Positions 57,500 through 64,000 of a stretch of 64,000 bases of DNA are shown one piece after another. The number at the start of each line of letters is the position of its first letter. Within the stretch, counting starts at the first letter, position 1. A program made the translations under genes and the position numbers. The notes below the pieces were generated by a model. It ran no database searches. It worked only from the letters and a program-made list of their open reading frames with translations, and was not told the DNA's origin. Source of the stretch: Cryptomeria japonica (Eukaryota > Streptophyta > Pinopsida > Cupressales > Cupressaceae); NCBI RefSeq assembly GCF_030272615.1, contig NC_081412.1:144793247-144857246 (forward strand). Reading direction: 5' to 3'.

Positions 57500-59012
57500 T
57501 GATAGTTCTGATACTTAATGTAAGTACAGATCCAATAGCCAACAAGATGAGAGGGGGGGGGGTGAATCATACAAACTTAATCTTCCATAAAAACATCAGA
57601 TTCAACCTCCGTAACATATACTTCAGTAATATAACCAAAATTGCTAAACATGCAATCTCAAAAGCATATAAACATCATAAACCTCATAACACCAGATTTA
57701 ATGTGGAAACCCAAATAGGGAAAAACCACTATGGGATTTCAGACCCACTAAGAAATATACTCTTCTAGAGTATGCTCGGTTAAAAGCAAATTCTGTTAAA
57801 GATTACAAACACATTGCTAGATGTGACCTGGTTAAGGGATTTCCCTCAGATCTATTAAGATCTTCACCTTGTTAGAAGTGACCTTGTTAAAGGATTTCAA
57901 ACACTCAATTAGAATGTCACATTGCTAGAGGGTTTTACAAATAAGACTGTTAAGCCCACTCGGTTAAGAGATTTTTTGTCACTTCCACAAAAATAACAAT
58001 AATAAAAATCTATCTGCAACTTCACATCTAAAATGCTAAAGCATATTCTTATTTTCTCAATACAATCTAGACATAGAACTAATCTTGTCCATCAGCTGGG
58101 CTTCTATACTCTGTTATTCAAACAGGTCTTCAGGCTTCTATTCTTGGTAATCACTATGTAGCATCCCTATGCATACATTTTCCCGCATACATTGTTTATC
58201 AATAACTCCCTATTTATAAACAATTCACCAACCACTTAATCTTCTTGATCACATTTCCCATGATCAATCATAGCCATCAGATCTTCAAACTTTGAGCAGG
58301 TTCAATGTATCCTTTGATCTGAAAATGTTTTACCCCACCCTGGAACTTGCATACATTTCTTGGAACTTGTGCTAGGGTATTGCAGTTCAATCTGAGTTGT
58401 AGATCTTCATGTCAATCTTCCTTTGCCATAGATTCATTAACAAACTTCATGCACGACATACCAATCATTTAATCAGTTCTAACTCATCAGCTTCCTTCAT
58501 TAAATAATGCATGTAACCATTTAATGTATTCTGTTATAGCTCAGTTACAACTTGGTAACAACTCGGTAAATACTAAACTTCACTCAATAGATATTTTGCC
58601 TTCATTAACCAATAGCGATAACCTTAGGGTTTACCGACTAGGTTCTTTACTTGGTAACATAGTATAGTATTAACCTTACAATTTACAACATACGTATGAT
58701 GTTAAAATGATCTAAACATCATGATCTCATCATTGTCTGACTCGGTAATAGTTGCCCATTGAATACCTTATTCATCATATTCTTTCTATGTCTTTTACCG
58801 ACATCTTTATACTCTTTAAATCATACTTCTCAAGATATGGAAACATCATACTGAATTAGAAAATCAATTTCTTGACATCAATGACAAAATAATAATATCA
58901 AGATAGTAAATCTCCTTAATCAGTTATATCCATAATCATCAACAACCTTCTCAATATCCTTATTGAAATGCCAACAATCTCCCATTGTCTGTTATAATGC
59001 CAAATGCCAACA
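57500..59012 (-). repeat. C1 5' LTR
   Basis: Direct repeat of 44462-45973, followed by the second ATATT. It contains a run of about ten G at 57553-57562 followed by TGAATCAT. Confidence 0.94.
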
Positions 59013-59944
59013 ATATTTTGATTAGCTATTGGGTGTGTACCTAAGTCAGCAAGCAAATGTTTTCTTCTCTAAGCCAACTTCCATAGGGTTTGCATGCTAT
59101 GATTGGAGTTACTATTCATACTGCATGTTTTCTGTGTATTCATCCCTCAAACTAAAATTGGAATACAAAAAGTGGAGATCAGAAATCAACAAACTCAGTG
59201 ATCAAAACTTTATCTATGTCACAAACTAGTTTATCCTAGTCATAAATCAATCCATCTCAGAATTGGTCATATTCAATTGTCATACCCAGTCATTGAAAAA
59301 CCTAGAATTTTTAGTCTCTTCTCTATGAACAGTCGTATGAGTCTTGTAAATTGTCGTCCTACACCATATCCTGTGTCATATGAGTTTTCTTATTTTTCAT
59401 CCTAAGGTCAATCCTCTATCATACGAGACCCAGTAGTCTGTCATCTGAAGCTAAATCCTGTGTTGTATGAGACAGAACTGAATAGAATCATTTGTCATCT
59501 GGGACCTACCCATTTGTCGTACGGTACTAGGTAGCAACTTGTACGAAACAAAACTATTGTCATCCTGAACTTGTTATACTTTCCCACAATTCCAGAAATA
59601 CAATCATACGAGTCTCCGATTTTGCCAGTCCAGAACAATCAAACCTATCCAAAATAGTTTACAGCGAGCCCAAAACTAGTTATCATCCTCTTGAGCATAA
59701 ACAACCTTGATAGTGTACCTCTGCCATTGCATTGCATGATTTTATCGATCATCTTTAAGCTAGTTCAAACAAACATCTTATCAAACTTAAGTTAACTTAG
59801 ATAACATCTTACATAGGATAGATCATTCCTGAAACCAGACCAGATCTTAGTTACTTCACTCAATCACTATGTTAAATGAACTACTAGCTATAATTTGATC
59901 TTAACTTCTGCAATGCATCTCGCTCTCAGTCCTATCGGTTAAAA
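59013..59944 (+). other. E2 leader, right part
   Basis: The leader resumes after the C1 target copy with TTGATTAGCTATTGGGTGTG, which matches E1 at about 33630. It holds dispersed GTCGTATGAG-type motifs (59330-59540) and one copy of the ACATAGGATAGATC..CCTGAAACCAGAC motif (59805-59840) known from the A array. It ends at the gag ATG. Confidence 0.75.
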
Positions 59945-60480
59945 ATGGCTGTTCAAACCAAAATTTCTTCTAATTTTTTTGACAAAAGTAAGAATATCAT
60001 GAATACCTTAGCTCCAATTCCCATGGCTGCCTATGCTCAAATGCTTCAAGATATAAATAAAGAAATATATGACATGGAAATCCAACAAAATAGATCAATG
60101 ACTCCATTCGAAAAACAAATGTATGATATCAAGTGTGAGAAACTTCAAGAAGTGCTAAAACGATTATGTGATTTGACAAGAAAATACCAAGAAATGATTG
60201 ACAATTAAAATCCAAATCTCAAACAAGCTCACAAGACACCTTCACCAAGATATAAAGACATTTCCTCCGAGTATTCCCTAGATAGACTGTTTACGCCTTT
60301 GGGGCAATCTATTGAATCAGCTTTGGAAGAACTTCTTAAGAACAATCTTATCATATTACCTAAAAAGACCACATGGGGATGGGAATTTATGAGTAAGTAT
60401 TGTGAATAACATAGACAAAATGATCATAAGACTTCACATTGCATAGAATTAAAACAAGATTCAAGATCTCATTGATAATG
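59945..60480 (+). pseudogene. gag: E2 gag remnant, capsid part missing
   Basis: MAVQTKISSNFFDKSKN begins at 59945. The first 87 residues are helical (LQDINKEIYDMEIQQNRSMT) and stop at 60208. The same frame then gives FTPLGQSIESALEELLKNN and EFMSKYCE-stop-HRQNDHKTSHCIELKQ. These match PLAEPIEVVFQKLVQAG and YCEYHRIKGHDTCKC of element A, so the nucleocapsid-type motif is present. The retrotrans_gag capsid region between is absent, so the gag is internally deleted. Confidence 0.7.
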
Positions 60481-62410
60481 GTGTCATTAAAATTGAAGAT
60501 CCCAATGAATCACCTAAAGAAAAAGAAGGAACTATTTCTAAGAATGATCAAAATCATGAGCCTATGTCTAGCAAGGCTCCATATGTAGCCTGCATCCCTT
60601 CCATGATACCTTCATCTCCTAAGACTTCTCAACAACAATCCATACCATCTCCTTCAAACAATGAAACTTCTCATGTTGACCTTCAAGGGCTATGTCCTAT
60701 GGAAATCCAAGTTAATGCCAATATTGATACAAGTTCCTCTAAAGATTTAAAAATCCCAGATCCTATGCCATCATACACTTCAATTCTAAATGTACCCACT
60801 CCAGAAGGCCCTTTCCAAAATGCTTCCCCATCATGCCAAAATATGGAGATCTTCCAAGAATCACCTACGCCTATGCACAATCCTACCCCTTTCTTATAAA
60901 TGGCTTCACATCAAGAGGATAATCTGGAAAATAAAGAAACAAGTCCTATCATAAATCAAGATCAAGACACCAAAACTCCTCAATCCCATCTAATGATTGA
61001 AAAATATCCCACCTCCCTAGAATCCCATGATGACCCCCTTATACCTTTCCATTTCTTCCAAGATGACCCCCTTCCATTTTAAGAGCAAATAATCCTTCTA
61101 AATCCCATTCCTAATCCACTTCCTAAGAAAGATCATGATGCCTCTTCCACCTTTTCAAATGATCCTATTCAAAATGAAGAGTCAAACACCCTTCCTACTC
61201 TATCCAATGGTCCTCTGCCATGTCAATATCAAAGTATCCCTTCATCTCCTTGTCATAATCCTCCATTTTCACCTCAAGGATCCATCATGCCTACAAATCC
61301 CTCTGGTGATCCTATCATTCCTTGCATTCCACCTCCATTTCATAATGGACTCACGCCTTCTTTCCAAAGCATAGTGTATCCTACAAGTCAAAATATTTAT
61401 AAAGGCAAAGGGGTAAATATCCACAAGCAAGAACCCCTCCATTTTAAAGAAAGTGTTAAAGGTCATGGCCTCAGGGACATTTCTCAAGATGTTGGTATCT
61501 CTCATAAATCCTGCATTTATCTAGTTAAATCCAAATACATGCCTTCCCCTTCATCGCTTCCATCCATTCTAGGCCCCTATATCCCTCCATCTCTTATGCA
61601 GGATCAAAAAAGGCACATGTCTTCAAGTACCTTCCATCCATCTAAAAGACCTTCATATCATTCCTATCTATCCACACATCTCCCTCCAAGCAATTTGGAT
61701 GCCAAGCATAAAAGTCATAAGTCAAGTAATTCACATGTATTCAAGGATCAACATGTCCCATCTAATTGACATGCCAAAAGAAAGCAAAATATGATCCAAA
61801 AAGAAAAAGAAAAATACAAAATACCACAAAGGCCCACAAAGAAAGAAGAAAAGTCAAAATTTATATGGGTTCCTAAGGCACTTGTACATGCAATGCGCTC
61901 CAAGGAACTACAAAATCATGAAAAATCAAAAACCATGTGGATCCCTAAGCGGCTGATTGAAGCACAAAAGTCTAAACAAAAATCAAAATTGGCATCCAAA
62001 ATTGTTGTTCCTCCATCACCTCCTTCATCCATTTTGGGTTCCTATGCCCCAAAATCTGTAACTTTTCCTCCATCCAAATCTCAAAATCTGAGATTCACTT
62101 CTCCTCCATATGTCCACCATCCTTCAAGGCGTGTGCCAATGTTGACCTTTCCAACATTTCCATCTATCCATACATAATTCTTCCAACATCCCATCCATTA
62201 TCCAACACCTCTTTTTCACGTTTCCATCCCTCTTATCCAATCCTTTGCATAAATCCTTGCCTTAGTTTCATTTCATTATTCTACCAACATCTTTGAGCAT
62301 ACCTTCATAGCCATGGTCTATTACAACTCATATTCTAAGGGTACCATCCAAAGCAATGAGATGTTTGGGTCCTTCTTCCATCCCCTATCATGCCTCTATT
62401 ATCTTCCAAA
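60481..62410 (+). pseudogene. E2 Ser/Pro-rich reading frame in place of pol
   Basis: Several open parts (60564-60899, 60900-61082, 61287-61769, 61791-62177) succeed one another with stops or shifts between. Composition is Ser, Pro, His, Lys and Asn, with low-complexity phrases (SSPKTSQQQSIPSPS, PSSLPSILGPYIPPS). A repeat unit appears twice near the end: KSKFIWVPKALVHAMRSKEL and KSKTMWIPKRLIEAQKSK. No protease, RT, RNase H or integrase motif is present before the 3' region. I do not recognise a function. It occupies the position of protease and pol in A. Confidence 0.55.
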
Positions 62411-62525
62411 AAAGAAAAAAAAATTGATGAAAAAGTGAAAGAAGAAAAAAATCAGATAAAAAAGTAAAGAGAAATAAATTCATCCTTGTGTGAAAACCAC
62501 TTCTTGTGGCGCCTTGGGCAAGTAC

Positions 62526-62556
62526 CATGATGAAAACCTAGCAAACAGGCATCATG
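62526..62556 (+). other. Hairpin with AAAACCT...CAGG loop
   Basis: CATGATG (62526-62532) pairs with CATCATG (62550-62556) around a 17-base loop, AAAACCTAGCAAACAGG. Its position and loop match 15215-15250 of element A, with a different stem sequence. Confidence 0.65.
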
Positions 62557-63180
62557 TGTAATCCATTATCCTTTTTCACTTTACACTGGGGGCAAGTTCC
62601 ATCCATGTACATCCATCTATTATCCATCTTCCTCTATTATCCTTCATCCTCCATTATCCCTCATCCGCTCTACCTACGTTCATATCCCTTTTCCACCTTT
62701 GATCTTGACAAGGTTAAGGATCTTTACAGGTTTTGTATGTCCTATATATTTCACTTGATCCACACCCTTTAGCTCTTATCCATTGTTCGCTTACATCCCT
62801 CATTCCCACCTTTGATCTTGATTATCCTATCTGCCTCCTATCCAAATCTATCCCTTGATCTTGATCAACACTATGGACAAAATGCATAAACATGCTTCCC
62901 ACAAACCTCTTGACATGGCCACTTCTTTGGACCATATGGCTTTGTTATGCTATATCCTTGCTTTGTTGTGCTATATCCTTGCTTCACTACACTATATCCT
63001 TACTTTACATTGCTAAAATCCTTGCTTTACATCGCTAATATCCTTGCTTTACATTGCTTTATCTAGACCCTGTTCTTGGATTAACGTTGTGAGATAGTCC
63101 TTGAAAGCATCCACCATCATTCCCTTATCCATTCATGTACTCAAAATCCCTTTTGCCTTGCTAGAAACTAGGAGTAAACA

Positions 63181-63310
63181 TCAAAAATCATAAAAATCAT
63201 AAAATGTCTTGAACAAAATCATAAAAATCAGAAAAAGTCCTGAAAAAAATCCTAAAAATCAGAAAGTCCTGAAGAAATCCTAAAAATTAGAAAATGTCCT
63301 GAAGAAATTC
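63181..63310 (+). repeat. Four tandem 28-32-bp A-rich units
   Basis: The unit is close to AAATCCTAAAAATCAG followed by AAAAAGTCCTGAA. It is the same unit as at 18781-18972. Confidence 0.8.
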
Positions 63311-63720
63311 AAAAAAAAAGAGAAAAAGAAAAACAGAAGAATAAAAGGAAAAAAGAGATAAAATGCCCTGGTGGAAACCTGGTAAACAGGCACCTTGGTA
63401 AAAAAAATATATGCATCTCTGCCAAGCAGGTGAAAACCTGGAAAATAGACGCCTCTTGTAATCAAGCAATCCATATATCAATGCAATGTTGGTATTTCTA
63501 CTTTCATGCATCTTTGATTTCACTTGTACATATATTTTAGTTACTTTCGTGACCTCTTGGTTCTTTTGGAACCCTCATGGCTTGAAACTGATCAATGTTG
63601 TAGTCTTAGGTTAATCGACAAGAGCACATTACATGTCCTAAGCAGTATCAACCAAGTCAACCTTACGTTAGTGAAACCTAGTCATCCAATCCAAGTCAAT
63701 TACCTATCTCTTGACTACTG

Positions 63721-64000
63721 AAGAGTTTTATCACTGAGTAAACAAGCAAAACAACATAATGAAAAAATAAGCAGCACCCTGTCTAAAGCCCTAGATAAAA
63801 TCTGATTCCTAGATGGCCTGCTGGCTTTCAGGGGCTTTTGCTGGCTTTTCTTGATTTTATGTTGGTTTTTTTCCTTATGTTCTGGTTCTCTTTGTTTCTC
63901 ACTGCTTTGTTGTTTTAATCTTGTAAAGGGCTTTGGGGTCCCTTCAAAACCTTCTTTTTCATTAATCAAAAACATAACGAAAAACAATCACTAAACAGTT
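63721..64000. other. Unassigned end of window
   Basis: After TTGACTACTG the sequence changes to a T-rich, G-containing composition (GCTGGCTTTTCTTGATTTT, GGGCTTTGGGGTCCCTTC, then CATTAATCAAAAACATAA) unlike E2. It resembles the 3' untranslated end of a plant LINE in style, but there is no protein evidence. Confidence 0.2.

Larger units (their letters stand above)
44462..59012 (-). mobile_element. Element C1: Ty1/copia LTR retrotransposon, split by insertion D
   Basis: LTRs of 1512 bp (44462-45973) and 1513 bp (57500-59012) start TGATAGTTCTGATACTT and end AAATGCCAACA. The target duplication is ATATT (44457-44461, 59013-59017). The primer site is at 57486-57497 and the polypurine tract starts at 45974. 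The interior, on the - strand, is gag, protease, integrase, RT and RNase H in copia order. A 6852-bp insertion D with its own target duplication splits it between the protease and the integrase core. Without D and one target copy the element is about 7.7 kb. This is the only element in the window with a nearly continuous set of copia enzymes. Confidence 0.95.
62411..63720 (+). other. E2 3' untranslated region
   Basis: Non-coding. Like A it starts A-rich (AAAAATCAGATAAAAAAG), then has GTGAAAACC hairpin blocks (62490-62560 and 63360-63460). Repeated TATATCCTTGCTTT phrases lie at about 62950-63060 and the AAAAATCAGAAAAAGTCC repeat at 63181-63310. The LTR is not reached before the window ends. 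Confidence 0.65.

Noticed and set aside
63721-64000. LINE 3' end
   Set aside because: The composition and a CATTAATCAAAAACATAA-like tail hint at it, but there is no reverse transcriptase, poly-A tail or target duplication in view.

Overview
The window is plant nuclear DNA made almost entirely of nested LTR retrotransposons. No host gene, rRNA, tRNA or CRISPR array was recognised. The plant assignment rests on Ty1/copia and Ty3/Gypsy (Tat-like) proteins, initiator-Met-tRNA primer sites, a plant mobile domain (PMD) pseudogene, and low GC with many AT-rich spacers. The density and depth of nesting suggest a large repeat-rich genome, perhaps a gymnosperm, but that clade guess is inference only.

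Layout. (1) 1 to about 18200: a decayed Tat-like Ty3/Gypsy element (A, + strand): leader, gag, protease, G-patch linker, RT, RNase H, a second RNase H, integrase, a 3' region with hairpins and a 46/50-bp tandem array, then a 3' LTR. Its gag is split by element B1 (2234-8359, - strand). (2) About 18200-24100: the 3' part of a second related Gypsy element, with an antisense PMD pseudogene (20259-22210), ending in an LTR at 23064. (3) About 24100-28485: AT-rich sequence with no recognisable gene. (4) 28486-31418: a copia remnant, a 406-bp-arm inverted pair of LTR fragments, and a Gypsy gag fragment. (5) 31419-36685 and 59013-64000: two LTR-plus-leader units (E1, then E2). E2 continues into a short gag remnant and a Ser/Pro-rich reading frame with no pol. 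(6) Inside the E2 leader, 10 bp apart, sit B2 (36686-44451, - strand) and a copia element C1 (44462-59012, - strand). C1 is itself split by a 6852-bp insertion D (48992-55843).

Most unusual content. B1 and B2 are complete LTR elements with target duplications, primer sites and polypurine tracts, but no polymerase. Each encodes a coiled-coil, four-zinc-knuckle Gag-like protein and a second protein of about 1,070 to 1,100 codons that I do not recognise. The second proteins of B1 and B2 are clearly related to each other. B1, B2 and C1 share the same LTR start, polypurine block and primer site, which suggests that C1-type copia elements supply enzymes for the B family. D has a 5-bp target duplication and TGTT...AACA ends but no LTRs that I can find, and it carries another unrecognised frame of about 1,214 codons. 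Nearly every frame is broken by stops or frameshifts, so these are mostly relics.

All coordinates of repeats and element ends were read by eye. The boundaries supported by target duplications are firm; those marked approximate are not.
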